Shown: positions 32,748-44,267, numbered from the stretch's first letter. The stretch: DNA of 64,000 bases from Porogramme epimiltina (GCA_900155495.1 FTLJ01000015.1:25514-89513), one strand, 5' to 3'. Numbers and translations are program-made. The notes: a model not told the origin generated them from the sequence alone.

Positions 32748-34712
32748 ATGCAGAGGCTTTTGGCGCTCGGTATTCTATGTCTGACGGCGCTGATCTGGAA
32801 GACGCGGCTCCGGGGGAGCAAGAAGAGCCTACCTCTCCCTCCAGGTCCCAGACCACTCCCTCTGCTCGGAAATGTCCTCGACTTCCCGCAGTCGCATTAT
32901 GGACCCAAGCTCCATGCCTTGACAAAGAAATATGGTGAGTTTTACACAGCGAACTCCTTACGCGCACCTAACGGATGTACAGGGAACGATATTGTCTATC
33001 TCAGGCTATTCAGGCAACCAGTCCTTGTCCTAGACTCATACGCGGCCGCCAACGAACTCTTGGATAAACGGTCTGCGAACTATTCCGACCGCCCTCAGTC
33101 TGTTATGGTTCAGCTGTAAATCATCTTTGTGTCGGCTCCGTAGGCCGACTACTTACTGTGACCGTGCCACATAGATCCGGGTATGCTGACTGGGTCTTCG
33201 CCACAATGAAATATGGGCCGAAGTGGCGAGAGCACCGGCGGGCATTCCACAAGTCCTTCCATCCTCACGAAACCTCCCAATACCACCCGATCCAGCTCCG
33301 ATCGACACATGTGCTCCTGCAGGACCTCCTCAACGCCCCCCAAGAGTTCTCCTCCCACATTCGTAGGTGTGCATGTGATCGCATTCTCGGGCAACCCCGG
33401 AGAGTACTGATCTTCTGGTAAATATGTCGTTCGCGACCACGGTCATGCGGACAGTGTACGGCATCAACCTCTCTGGCGGCGAAGATGATTGCTTTCAAAT
33501 GGGCGAGACGATCACGCGCATTGGGATCGAGATGTCTACGCCTGGCGCGTTCCCCGTGGACACGTTCACTGTCTTGCGCTACTTACCATTCTGGCTTCCT
33601 GGGGGGAGGTTTAAGAATACAGCTATGGCGTGGAAAACGCGATCAACAGAGTATAGAGATAAGCTGTATTCCCTGGGAGTGGATGCACTGGTGAGTGTCA
33701 TGTTTCAAATCGTCGGTCGTAGTAGATCACGGGGTAACTTGTCAGTTCTCAGAAAGACGGGAAGGGCACGGATTCTCTCTTGAGCAAGATCATAGAAGAA
33801 GACCGCACTGGGGTTGGCCCGCGGGAGCATGGATCAGAACAATTGACTGAGATTGGGAAAAGTGTAACTGCAACCGCGTACGGGGGTGAGTTAGAGCCCA
33901 GCTATCTTTAATACAGCGTAATAATTGACCAAACCACTGCTGTAGGCGCTACGGATACTGTATGTCTTTCCCTATCGGCGCGCAATCTCCACTTGACGCA
34001 CATATCATTAGACCAAAGCTGTGGTTCACGCCTTCTTCTTCATCATGGCCCTCCACCCTGAAGCTCAGAGACGGGCACAGACGGAGCTTGACCAAATTAT
34101 TGGCCATGACCGACTTCCCACCTTCTCCGATCGGCCCGCCCTTCCCTATATGAATGCGCTCATGAAGGAGGTAATGCGCTGGCACGTCATCTCTCCAATC
34201 GGCGTACCACATCGTTCCACAAGCGACGATGTTTTCGACGGGTACTATATCCCTGCTGGAACGCTCATCATAGTTAACGCTTGGTGAGCTCTACGCCGTT
34301 CTCGGTCCTCGGACATCTTCATAATCACTGCCTTCAGGGCCATGTCGCGTGACGAAGTAGCATATCCTGATCCCGAAAGGTTTCTTCCAGAGCGGTTTCT
34401 GGAGCCGGGAGTAAAGGATCCTATGAGTTTCGTGTTCGGATTCGGAAGGCGGTGGGTTTCCTATCCACCACCTTTCATTGGCGATGCCGTCTAAACGCTG
34501 TCCTCTACAGGATTTGTCCTGGTCTCCACTTTGCGGACGCAACCCTCTTCATTATCTTTGCCTCCGTTCTGCACACGTTCACCATATCCCCCCCTCCGGA
34601 CAGTGCCCGCTCGCCAGCGGCGTGGAAAATGAAGCCCCAGCCCCGTGGCCTAGTTGCGTGCGTCCTCGAGACTGGTTTCACTCCTGCGATTATGATGATA
34701 CGTCGTTTCTGA
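32748..34712 (+). CDS. Cytochrome P450 monooxygenase, copy 2
   Basis: ER-anchored heme monooxygenase. The ATG at 32748 gives the anchor MQRLLALGILCLTALIWKT and hinge LPLPPGPRPLPLLGNVLDFP. Exons 32748-32934 and 32983-33115 are followed by YADWVFATMKYGPKWREHRRAFHKSF (from 33175), MRTVYGINLSGGED, YLPFWLPGGRFK, GATDT|TKAVVHAFFFIMALHPEAQ (I-helix, split by an intron), ALPYMNALMKEVMRWHVISPIGVPH (K-helix ExxR-type), PERFLPERFLEPG and FGFGRR|ICPGLHFADATLF, with the heme Cys. The stop is at 34710-34712. One junction is odd: between HIR and MSFATTVMR only a 38-nt intron (33367-33404) keeps frame, adding about six residues compared with the other P450s. The splice site may have drifted or the gene may be weakly impaired. 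It is the parent or sister of the 25.8 kb pseudogene. Confidence 0.8.
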
Positions 34713-35089
34713 TTCAACCCTATGTCCGACCTCAGACGTCTTGAACCCTTTCAGTGCAGAATTTGCCCTCGTTCTTCCCAAGCTGCAAACCTTATTCGCA
34801 CTGTGAACGCTGCGTCTTGGTAATACAGATTTTATAGGAATTATGACACTGTGGGTCGAAGCTGGCTGAGATGCGCATGGCCGTGGCCCCTTTGGAGATA
34901 GAAAACCGTGCAAATCAAGCTGCGCTGAGCGTGTGCCTTCGGTCTTGAGAATGTGTTAAAGTGAAAATAACTCTGGTGCCGCGGGCTAGAAAAGCTAAGC
35001 CAAACACACATAATGGATTGTATGTGAATCACCGCACCCGAGGGAGAACTGTGATAAAATTCTTGTGGACTCCTTGAGTACTAGCGGGT
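34713..35089. other. 3' flank of P450 copy 2
   Basis: The first ~160 nt are duplicated at 26.28-26.44 kb behind the P450 pseudogene. No gene is seen. Confidence 0.4.
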
Positions 35090-35700
35090 CGTCTAGGCAG
35101 CGGGGTACGCCAAGGCCAAGATCCGATAGAACCCCAACGGATTGAGCGCGTGCGTGTTGGGTGATATGTCGTCTACCGGAGTTTACAAGGGTACCGTGGA
35201 TACGAGCCAAATAGAAGTGTCTCACCTTGTCATCTCGTTTCTCGTTGGCACGATTGACCACCGCGACTTGTTCTATGTTCGCACCATGGGCGCAGGTGCA
35301 ACGCACGCGCCGGACCATGTGTATACACTTCGTGAAGCAACCTGACGAAGATTGTCAGTTTGAAGAATACGAAAAGGAAATCCCGAGGAAGACAGATGAG
35401 CTGAGGAGTACTGGATGGCGGAGCATACTGTGGCAACCATCACGAGACTCGTTATCTTAACAGTTATAGTAGCCGCCGAGAGGTTTTTTAGAGGACGAGG
35501 AACAGTCAATAAGAAGTCAATGAAGCAGAAGTGGACGATGAAATACGAAGACGCCTGCATACAGTAGATGTCGCAGCGCTACCGTCGAAGCACCTCAATA
35601 ACGGCATTGTGTGACGACTACTTTATGATGCTTTGAGGCAAAGTAATCGTTACCAGCGACGGTGGCATGTGGCGTCGCTACTCTTGCTGAGATCGCCCAG
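35090..35700 (-). repeat. Degenerate duplicated segment, unit 1 (pair with 38.24-38.77 kb)
   Basis: About 0.6 kb of recognisable similarity to 38235-38775 in the same orientation, for example ATTGAGCGCRY..GTTG.RTGATA, GTGTACCGTGGAT-like and ACCAGC.ACG words in the same order. On the minus strand both units contain a hydrophobic stretch (here TSLVMVATVCSAIQ; in the partner SLLVITSVSYSGLLMASIVY), so they look like relics of one membrane-protein gene. The family was not identified, and the frames are broken. Confidence 0.5.
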
Positions 35701-35937
35701 TTATTGAGCAAGAATAGCTGTATATTTTTATGACACAGTGTATTCCAGAAGCAAGGACAGGTGGTAGGAGAAATAAATAAGGTGGAGGGCAGACGCGAGT
35801 AGACCAGCGGGATGACAGGACTTGGAAGAGCAAAATGTGCACGTGATCCTCAAAGCGACACAAAGCCCGGTCCGGCTTGAAGCTTGAAGCCGGAAGCCGG
35901 GCCCCGGCTTCGCCGTCATCATAGCCGCCCAACGCAA

Positions 35938-37595
35938 CTAATCTGCATCCGCATCCACCGCCGGTACGTCCTCATCCCAAAACCGTGTCTCGCTCGCTCG
36001 GCCCCAGTCGACGACGGCGTCATACACGGTGCTCTCTGGCACTGTTTGCGGGGACCGGAAGACGATCGATGCGTCCGCACCGAACCGGAGTGAGGACATG
36101 CACGCCGGTTCACTGGCACCGAGAGACATGGCGCTCGCTTCGTGCAGGTCGAGGATGAAGCGACAGGTAAGCGTGACCGTTGCGCTGCGTGAAGAGGTGA
36201 GAGTAAGGACATGGTGCAAGAGGTGGAGGGGAGGGATGGAACTTACGTAGTTATCCAGCCAATGAGTAAGAAGACGATCTGTTTGCGGGGAAGATCGAGT
36301 GAGCACGAGGACCCAGATGTGAGACAGCGCGGCACACCCGAAGGTTGTTTACGAAGATGAGGTTGATGAGGTTTACTAGGAGAAGCCCACTATGGTTTTG
36401 CCGTGTCAGCGAGTTGCGCTACCCGCAGAAGGCCAGTGCGATCCGATCTCACATAAAATATATAATTCCTGCAGGTGTCCAACCATTAGAAACGAGGAGC
36501 GATGGGTGAAGATGTGCACACCATCGTTAAATAGGACCGAGGTTAACGTGGATTTGAAGTCAGCCCCGGTATCCATCGGGGTAGCGCGTCGCCACGTGAG
36601 AATGGCAACGATGAGGTCGGAAGCAAGGCCGCACGATCTCCCGACTATCAAGGCTGAACAAAGAATCGAAGTAAGTGTTATAGTTGAAAATGGTTTGAAA
36701 TGTGCACTAACTGCTACATGATTTAATTCAGTCTCGTGGCGTGACAGTGCAGAGAAACTTGCTTACATTCGGAACTGAGATACACCTGTGAGAGCAAATC
36801 CACACACAGTTTGAAGTGGCGCCGGGTGGTATGTTGCATTCATCTTGATTGCCCCATACTGGTTTGACTCATCAGGAAACAGGAGGAAGATGAGGTGGAA
36901 AACGTGTAAGGACTTACCAGAGATGTCGCAGCATTTCCAGAGCCTAGACATAGCACCAGCACGGAGATCCATTTCTTCCTGCCAAGTGCATACGCGCGAA
37001 GCGCAGAAAACACTAAAAGAAATGCTTGAGGAGTAGTTCTCCCCAATGCCGGAGTGCTCTCACCTGCTGAGGACGTGATCACTACTGCGGCTAAGGATGA
37101 ATCCAATCGAGTGACCATGTTGCAGCTGTAGAAAGTGGGAATGATTAATAGCTGGTAATGCATACCACCAATTCTCACATCTGAAACCTCACATCAGCAA
37201 TGGCCTTTCAAGCATCAGAAAGGCGTGTTACTGACCGTGGATGACTTCCCATGAAATGGGAACAAGTTCAGCATGGTCACAACGAAAGACATCAACGACG
37301 TGTATCGTAACACAACGTAAAGTGCGCTCGCGCTTGATCCCTTGCGACGCCAAATGTAGCGTGCCTCTCGGTCGAAAGACAGGCAATATTCATACAGGAT
37401 TATCGCTGGAATTTAGAAGAAGATCAAAAATCTGCTATAGAGTTACCACTATTGTTCTCAAAGCTCACGGAAGCAAGCGACAGAGACCCATGATTGTTCC
37501 AAGCTAATGGAGTAATGATGAGACGCCACAGTAGGAGCATGGAGACAGAAGACGTACTCGCTGAGCGCAGGTGGGGGTACGAATGTCGAGTTCAT
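35938..37595 (-). CDS. DUF6533 domain multi-pass membrane protein, copy D (divergent)
   Basis: Minus-strand, more divergent member, closer to the generic family. Exons in coding order: 37558-37595, 37469-37503, 37236-37405, 37179-37180, 37064-37125, 36918-37012, 36767-36858, 36712-36713, 36522-36653, 36453-36468, 36353-36389, 36247-36278, 35938-36184. The sum is 960 nt, or 319 residues. Landmarks are IILYEYCLSFDREARYIW (DUF6533 signature), YVVIRYTSLMSFVVTML, CNMVTRLDSSLAAVVI, VFSALRAYALGRKKWISVL, SCGLASDLIVAILTW, GIIYFI|GLLLVNLINLIF and TCRFILDLHEAS. Exons 2 (35), 3 (170), 5 (62), 6 (95) and 10 (16 nt) equal those of copies A or C. The 2-nt exons AT and CA sit at the same places. The gene appears intact. 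Confidence 0.82.
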
Positions 37596-38234
37596 CTCTA
37601 TAGTAGATGGAAGGTGGAAAGAAGACTTGTGAGTGTTTTACTAGCAGCAGCGTGAGCAGGCCCCGCAACCCTTATGTATAGTCCTGAGGGGCCCCGGGAA
37701 AACATTCGAAGCGTCGAGATGAGTATCATATCGATGGAATAGAAGTGAATCTTAGGCCATGTTAGTGAGTAGAGCTTATATTCCGGGAAACTGGGCAAAT
37801 AAAGCATAATGTCGGATCCTATACGGCTCCATGCGGCGAACGACTTCAAGAATCACTCTCTATAAACCGTATACATTAGACCGTGCACGGGTGCTAAGCA
37901 GTGCGTGGCGTAAGATCTCTGGGGCCGCATGATTAGAAGATGGTGCTGTGAGATGCAAATGACCAACTGGGTTTGTTCCCCCCAAAGCACGGGAGCTTCT
38001 TCGGGAGGACCGGGTGTGAATCTTGGGGCGAGAGTCTCCGAAAGGTTTTCACACAGGAAAAGAACCACGGAAAGTGCACACTTCCGATCTGAAAATTACG
38101 ATTATCAAAGCATGTCACTGGAAGAAGTACGACGCGGTGAAGGGATACCTGATAACAATTTAACCAAACCTATCAAGCGATGGAGAAGACGTATAGATCC
38201 AGACGGTGGGTAACTGTGGCCCAGGCAGTACGGT
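37596..38234. other. Upstream region of DUF6533 copy D
   Basis: About 640 nt with no gene. On the minus strand, CTATACATAAGG at about 37673-37684 could serve as an AT-rich core promoter element, roughly 80-90 nt before the ATG at 37595. Confidence 0.35.
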
Positions 38235-38775
38235 TACACATAAGTTAATATTAGACTTGACAACAGAGGATTGAGCGCACCTGTTGAATGATAGGTCGAC
38301 TGCGAGATAGTCAGAGAGTGTACCGTGGATACCAACTAAATCAAAGCGCTTCACCTCGTCACTTTGTTTCTCAGTCTCAATCGGCCTGGACGACGACTTC
38401 TATGTTTCGTGGAGATCGTAGCTGCACAGGAGTACTGTCGAGTAGACCGCCAAGCACATACCATGTACCTTAGCCACACTCCCGAGATGACGGTAGAGTT
38501 GCATTAGGGAGTAGAGAGACATTCCACAACGATGGAGAGGTAGCAAGGCTACGGCTAGTACTGTATTTTCTTAGGGTCGTATCCGTAAAGGGGGCTATAT
38601 GATCCGTAAAACATGGTTAATTAGAAATTTGTAGGAGGATGACAGGGGAAATTTGAAGGACTGACCGATTCGCCGAGCGGGAGGACCCAGAAGACATACA
38701 CTATGGAAGCCATCAGGAGTCCAGAATAGCTGACAGATGTGATTACCAGCAACGATGCGCTGTCAAGAAAGGTGA
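38235..38775 (-). repeat. Degenerate duplicated segment, unit 2 (pair with 35.09-35.70 kb)
   Basis: Partner of the 35.1 kb segment. The minus-strand stretch SLLVITSVSYSGLLMASIVY plus VFWVLPLGES looks like a transmembrane exon, followed by a GTCAGT donor. No complete gene could be joined and the family is not recognised. Confidence 0.5.
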
Positions 38776-39942
38776 GCAGACTGCATCGACGAGAAAATTG
38801 ACGAGATGGAGCGGGCGGAGCTCGGACACCTCACATGGCAGGCGACCAGCAGAGATTGCGGTGGCGAAGTAATCCGACTACGGTGACGGGTGATACCTAA
38901 TGATCTAGTAAAACAGGAGAATATACGATACATTCGGGGTCGTGTACGTTAGGAGTAGCTCGGAGGAACATGCTAACGTGTTGACTGGTATCTGTCGGCC
39001 CTCGGGGCCATTTGAATTCCGAACGCAGCTTTCACGTGATCGCCGTAGGCAGTGGCCCGGCACTGTCTTCGACCATCGCCCATAACACCCCGGGTACATT
39101 CTGGCTCTATCTTCCGATATTTGACCCTCTCTCTGGTGACTGGTCCTATTCCTATGTGTTCTATGGAAAACCGTTCGTCTTCACAGAAAACTTCAACCAG
39201 TGCTCAGCCCACCCCTACTCTTATGTCCCGACGGAGTTGGGAAACGCTGAACCTACGGAAACATTCGCTTTCCTTGCATTCCTCCACTCAGACGAGGTAC
39301 ATCACGGACTTGTACACATCAAATTCCGCATACTTCACGGTACGGCCGTGAGGGTGAATGGAGGCCAGGAGAGTGGTGGCATTGGAGGACGAGTTGGTAC
39401 GTCCCCAGTCATACTGCCCTCTCGTCCCCGCCTAAACTGATGGCCAGCGGGCAAGGCTTAGTGCATTGTACGCCATGCACTTTTCCAATCGTCCGTCGAT
39501 TGCCCCCCCCCCCCCCCCNNTTTCCCCCCCCCCCCCCCCCAGCCCCCTATGTCATAATGAGGGGAAGGTTGAAGATAGTACGTTCCATACTATCACGTAG
39601 CTATACTCACCGTCGACGTCACGGATGCGCAAGTAGAAGAACTTCAAATCGGCCCGAATGGCCGCAGGCACTGTTTTCGACCACTTTGTAGCCTCAAATG
39701 ACTTGAAGGTGCATAACAAGCCGCAGTAGACTGGCGTTGTAGAGACAGATGTGCTCATGTAAGTTATTTCCATTTCGCCTCCTGGGTGACGGAGGCGGTT
39801 GCCAAGGATGGGACACGAGTAGGACACACTTTCTTGCTTCCAACGATGTTACAAATACATAGACCATGTTAAGCGCAATATGATACAATCCTGGCTATCA
39901 CGCAGTGAGGTATTCTCAGAGCGTGTGCATGGACGCTCCCCT
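38776..39942. other. Intergenic, mostly unassigned
   Basis: About 1.1 kb. A 142-codon + frame (39012-39440) overlaps a 99-codon frame and has no recognisable motif, so it is not called. The region includes the assembly gap. Confidence 0.4.
39503..39540. other. Assembly gap (2 N) inside poly-C
   Basis: Sixteen C, two N, TTT, then seventeen C. The true length and sequence of this homopolymer tract are unknown, and it may hide a larger collapsed repeat. Confidence 0.95.
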
Positions 39943-40338
39943 TTACAAAGCACTCCGCTCCTCAAGAACCTCCCTTGCATGCTGTTTAGCCTCTTCGCCG
40001 ACGTTGGGGTCTGATACATACATGTCAGAACCCGATGATGCACTCATAAGGATGCAAGTGGACTCACTCTTGAGCGTCGCCTTGTAGCCCGCGTTAACGC
40101 GGACATCGTCTTTATACTCTCCGGAGCCCTCGCGAGCCTGTTGCGTCTCAGGCTGGCTTTCGAGCTCTTCAATGGCTTGACGGGAGTGTTCCTTGGCCTC
40201 CTCAGAGACGTTTGGGTTGTTGAGAGCGGCCTGCGTAGAAGGGGCATGTAAGCTTACAAGGATGCTAGCCAAAATGCCACAATATTCCGGGCCAGTACGC
40301 ACCTTGTGACCTCCGATCTGGCGAGTAGGGAGAGACAT
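39943..40338 (-). CDS. Con-6 domain protein (conidiation/stress-induced small protein)
   Basis: Small hydrophilic protein of the Con-6 family, first known as conidiation-specific in Neurospora and later seen as stress- or development-induced; the biochemical function is unknown. Exons in coding order are 40303-40338, 40068-40230 and 39943-40010, giving 267 nt, or 88 residues, the typical size. Two Con-6 repeats are visible: AALNNPNVSEEAKEHSRQAIEEL and, restored by the second splice, ATLKNPNVGEEAKQHAREVLEE. Each has the NPNV.EEAK core. The N-terminus MSLPTRQIGGHK is normal for the family. Reading through without splicing gives a longer frame but breaks both repeats, so the spliced model is preferred. 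Confidence 0.88.
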   Translation of the reverse strand: MSLPTRQIGGHKVRTGPEYCGILASILVSLHAPSTQAALNNPNVSEEAKEHSRQAIEELESQPETQQAREGSGEYKDDVRVNAGYKATLKSESTCILMSASSGSDMYVSDPNVGEEAKQHAREVLEERSAL

Positions 40339-40417
40339 TGGGAGATGTTATAATGGGTTGGATGAGCGGGGAATGGGTTGAATGCGAATGATAGCCTTAG
40401 TCCTCGAAGTTCGACAC

Positions 40418-40425
40418 GTTTTATA
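40418..40425 (-). promoter_or_regulatory. TATA box of the Con-6 gene
   Basis: Minus-strand TATAAAAC lies 80-87 nt upstream of the Con-6 ATG (40338). Confidence 0.55.
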
Positions 40426-40794
40426 CGGGTTTCTGAAAACCTATGGGTACCGGAATGACGCCATCAGCAAGAACATATCGACTTGGACAATCACGGAAGA
40501 TGACGACGCATGACGATGATTTAACGTCCCCACAGAGGATGAGATGGACATAGGGGCTATTCCGGGGTCGATCGCGCCTGCGGTGGACGATTCCTTGTAG
40601 AAGACGTCATCCTTCCCGTCACTAATGCTCGAAATAGGGGTATCCGGAGGAAACCGAGCACTAGATCGAGCCATATGACGGTCGAAACCGATGCCATGAC
40701 TACTACACTAGTATGTTCAAAGTTGCAAAGAACCAGACTGTGCTTCCTTCGATCCGCTTCATACCGGACTTTGATCATGCGAGTTGACTGTACT

Positions 40795-41240
40795 CAAAAC
40801 GTGACTCGAGGACATAGTCGTGGCGTTCCAGATGGCTGCCAAAGGCGATGGGCATATGAAGCCTCCGGGTGAGGGATAGCGGAGCGTCAGGGCCACGAAG
40901 GGATCAGACTCACGCAACAATACCAATGGTGGTTTCTTTGTTTACAAAGGACGTCGCCGCTTCGGCATGCCGCGCTCATCAGTTGGAGTCGAATGTCTGA
41001 AGGACTGACGCGGCGTAGATGAAGAGGAACCCTTCTCAAAACTACCGTCCTAAGGTGAAGCTTCGGCAAGTCAAGAAGACACGACGCCCTAAGTGGGCGA
41101 GCTCACCTCCGGCCAAATACGAACACTATTTGTCTCACACTATATGGAATATACCGTAATGATTTTAGCGGGTGCCTCAAACGCTATACCACCTGTCATC
41201 TGGAAGGCTATCGAGTTCGCTTCTAAGTGGAACAAGTGAG
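40795..41240 (-). pseudogene. P450 3'-end relic
   Basis: This stretch parallels, in order, the 3' part of the P450 at 44268-46377. The end of the PAKTIVMVNIW exon appears as CCGCTAAAATCATTACGGTATATTCC-like sequence. It is followed directly by a VFGRR-type heme exon end with its GTGAGCTC donor, so the exon between them is deleted. Then come TTCATCTACGCCGCGTCAGTCCTTCAGACATTCGA-like sequence and a last exon beginning LERHDYVLESR, compared with PERHDYIIKPRSERAEQL. The ICPGR heme Cys exon start is mutated. It is non-functional. Confidence 0.72.
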
Positions 41241-41259
41241 ATGTGGGGAGACAATCCGT

Positions 41260-43491
41260 CTACATCTTGCTGCGCTCCTTAAGCTCCCACTTTTCGCGCC
41301 ACACGCCCCCGCGCCACCATACCAGCAGGATGAGGATGTCCGTGATGACTATGAGTCCTGCCCAGAGGGAGTACAGTCCGCCGTCCCCAATTGCGTTCTA
41401 TAGAGCGGTCAGCCTTAGTACTCACCGTACGCGGGGGAATGGCGTACCTGTATCGGGGCGGCCACCTCCGTTGCGACGAAGGCCGCTATGCCTCTGAACG
41501 CGCTGTTGGCGGCGACAGCAGAAGATGAGCGGCCCGTGTTCGCGTCGACGATGTACGCGAGGGTGCTCGTGTAGATGGATCTGGAGAGGCGCGAGTGAGT
41601 GCGTGTTTCGAAAGACCATTCGGCGCTCGGAACGAACATAGAGAACAAGCCTGTGAGGAATAGCATCACGCAAACTGCGGAGACGTGGACGCGCTCTTGG
41701 CATACCCATCCGTACGCGATCACAGACATGGGAAGGAGGGGCATGAAGTACAACGTGCTTCGTAACCGCATCTGAATGGCAGGGAAGAGTGAGCGTGGGT
41801 TAAGACAGAGGCTACGGAACGTAGAAAGTTTGTACCTCCGGGGTGCTAGTGCCGCCGCTGCGTTCTTTGAGCGTCTCGAAGACGTGGTCAGAGTAACGAC
41901 CACCACACACGCTGCCTACCAAAGCGCCTTCCAGATTGGTGTGAGCTGCCTGCCCGGAAATCAATCACACACTGAGGACCAAGCTTACCAGTTCCCGTCG
42001 CAAGAAGCACGAGGCCGATCTCAAGGGCATCGTACCCGTAGTCGTTAGCCAACGTCCTCGAGCAGGTGTAGGAGATGGAGTAGGTCAGACCGAAAAGTAT
42101 GGCTAGGAGTCACAAGCGGTCAGGACACGAGAGATACAATACGGACTGAGGCTGAGGAAGACGTACCTGTCGCTGCGAGGATAGCCACGTTGTTCAACCT
42201 CCGCATCACATGAATAATTGGCATGACGGGGTTGATATTGGCCAACGAGATCTTAACATTATCCATGGGGACCACCTTGGCTTCCTCGGGCATCGGTTGC
42301 TGCTGCTGCTTCTCGACGTCCTTGACACGCGCAAGCTCCTCTATCGTGTCGCTCCCTTTCGCGTCTCCGGGCGCGGGATGAGAAGACACCGTCTGCGAGG
42401 CGGCGGCGGCCTGGGAGACGCTGGATACTTCGGGCCCCTTGGCGGAGAGGAGCGCGTTGCGGAGCGCGGCCTGGTAGATGAGCGAGCGTTCGCGGCGGTA
42501 GGTGTCCTTGAAGGGAATGAAGGAGAGGAAGCAGAGGCCAACGAACGCCGCGAGGAACCAGAACGTAGCACGCCAGCTGAAACCCTGCGTCAGGGCACCG
42601 CCTATGATGGGCCCAAGAGAAGGTCCAAGGAGGGGTGCGCTGTAGTAGATTCCCATCATGGTACCACGCTGAGCGGGCTCGTAAATATCAACGAGTGTTG
42701 AGGCTCCGAGGGAGAGGACGGCGCTGGACCTGAGAGATAGAAGGATGAGAAGCTGAGGATGGGCGGCAGTGAGAGGGAGCCATAACGCACCCTACGGCCT
42801 GGAGACAGCGCATACCGATCAGGACGCCAATGGTCTTGGCTAATGCGGCGACGATACATCCGACCATGCATAGCACTGTAGTTATCAAATAGACTTTCTG
42901 TGGATAGCGAACGTAGTCATAAGTCTCATGGTGAAGTCTCGCATACCTCGGGGAGGTGACAGTATGAAAACACACCTTTCTTCCCCAGAACTCACTCAGC
43001 GTGCACCACACGAGTGGAACGCAACCCTGGAGGACGACGAACAGCGAGAGACTAAGCGCGACGTCTCCGCTTGACGCATGGAGCTGCTCTTCGATCTGGG
43101 ATATGGCCGCTGGGCGTGCGCGCGCGCGACGGACACAGTAAACCTCGCCATGCCTGGTGTGCAGAAGGGAGCCGTCTTAGACCGCCAGGACCGTGCTCAC
43201 GATTGTAGATGTTCCCGCCGAGGCCGGCGATCATGCTCGCCACGGACACCGTCGCTACGACCACAACCTAGATAGGCGAAGTAGTGTGTCATGACGAGGG
43301 TTTCGTTTCCGTTGAGGCAATTGGATGGGAGAAGCGAGAGGTCAGTAAATGCATGAGGCGGATCTTATAGGTAATGGATAGACCTTGCGCGCCTTGGACC
43401 AGGTCCGAGGGTCGTCTGCCACTGCGGCATGCTCGATATCAAGGACAGCAGGCTGCGACTCGGAAGGGGCGCCGGGGAGCTTTTTCCCCAT
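41260..43491 (-). CDS. MFS transporter, DHA1 family (multidrug-type)
   Basis: Twelve-TM proton-coupled efflux-type transporter, expected in the plasma membrane. The start at 43491 opens a polar N-terminus (MGKKLPGAPSESQPAVLDIE) and the DPRTWSKARK motif before TM1, VVVVATVSVASMIAGLGGNIY. Later exons give VVLQGCVPLVWCTLSEFWGRK, VYLITTVLCMVGCIVAALAKTIGVLIGMRCLQAVG, and GTMMGIYYSAPLLGPSLGPIIGGALTQGFSWRATFWFLAAF (motif C, from 42659). A long charged central loop contains a Gln run (QQQQ), and the second half has GSVCGGRYSDHVFETLKERSGG and VNTGRSSSAVAANSAFRG-type sequence. The end NAIGDGGLYSLWAGLIVITD...WELKERSKM stops at 41260. About eight introns are present. A TATATATATAT run at 43571-43581 serves as core promoter, about 80 nt upstream. 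It lies next to a P450 and could export its product; this is inference. Confidence 0.87.
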
Positions 43492-44267
43492 GAGTTCTCA
43501 AAGAAGAGAGCAGGAAAGGTGGGGGTGGGTCGACGTCTGGTCGTGGGCGCATAACATGACTCTCTCTAGGTATATATATATCAAAGAATGGTCGGCTGAT
43601 GGTATATGGTTACACGATAGAACATCCACGTACGGATGTGTCGCGGCTAGCGCGGCCGTTCGGACGGCTACAGAGGAAGGTCGGACGAGTTCGGCCGATG
43701 TGAAGATGTTCTTCTTGTCTGAGATGACTTTACACCATGTTCGTTGCGCCGACTCAGAATTGCTACTGGGCGTACGCTGGAGGACTTGACCCAAAATAAC
43801 TGACCAAGGGTCGGCTTTGTGGACCACGTTGTTAGTAAGAAGGCGGTAGACTACTGAGGTACTCTCGAGACCTAGCTCCAGTCAAGATGCCGCGGATCAA
43901 GATTTAGACGGATTCGGTGTGAAATAAGCGCTGGCAACTGCAGGAGATGGAGTCATGCGGTAAAAGCAATTTTAAAGTATACCGTTCCATTAGACGTCTG
44001 GTTACATGCTACTTACGTACGGGCTCAGAATCCGAGGATAGTATCACAGAGCGTGCTTGGGGAGGAGTGCAAAGGGGCACCGCCGTAGTATGAGAATAGG
44101 AAATAGCAACAAGGTGTGAGGCTTGTGGTCGCGAAAGATCATAATAATTCCCACGATTACAATTGATGGATTGACTACCTCTTGCCACGACATGATGAAA
44201 ATCCCCAGATACAATCCAGCGGAAAGCTAATCCTGCGAACGCCTCAATCCCCCTTCCTACTTGGGGG
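43492..44267. other. Intergenic, MFS promoter and P450 copy 3 3' flank
   Basis: About 780 nt. Apart from the TATA run at 43571-43581, no feature is seen. The long minus-strand frame crossing 44009-44647 is an out-of-frame composite over P450 exons. Confidence 0.5.

Noticed and set aside
39012..39440. 142-codon + strand frame
   Set aside because: No signal peptide, motif or neighbouring exon supports it, and an overlapping frame is equally open.
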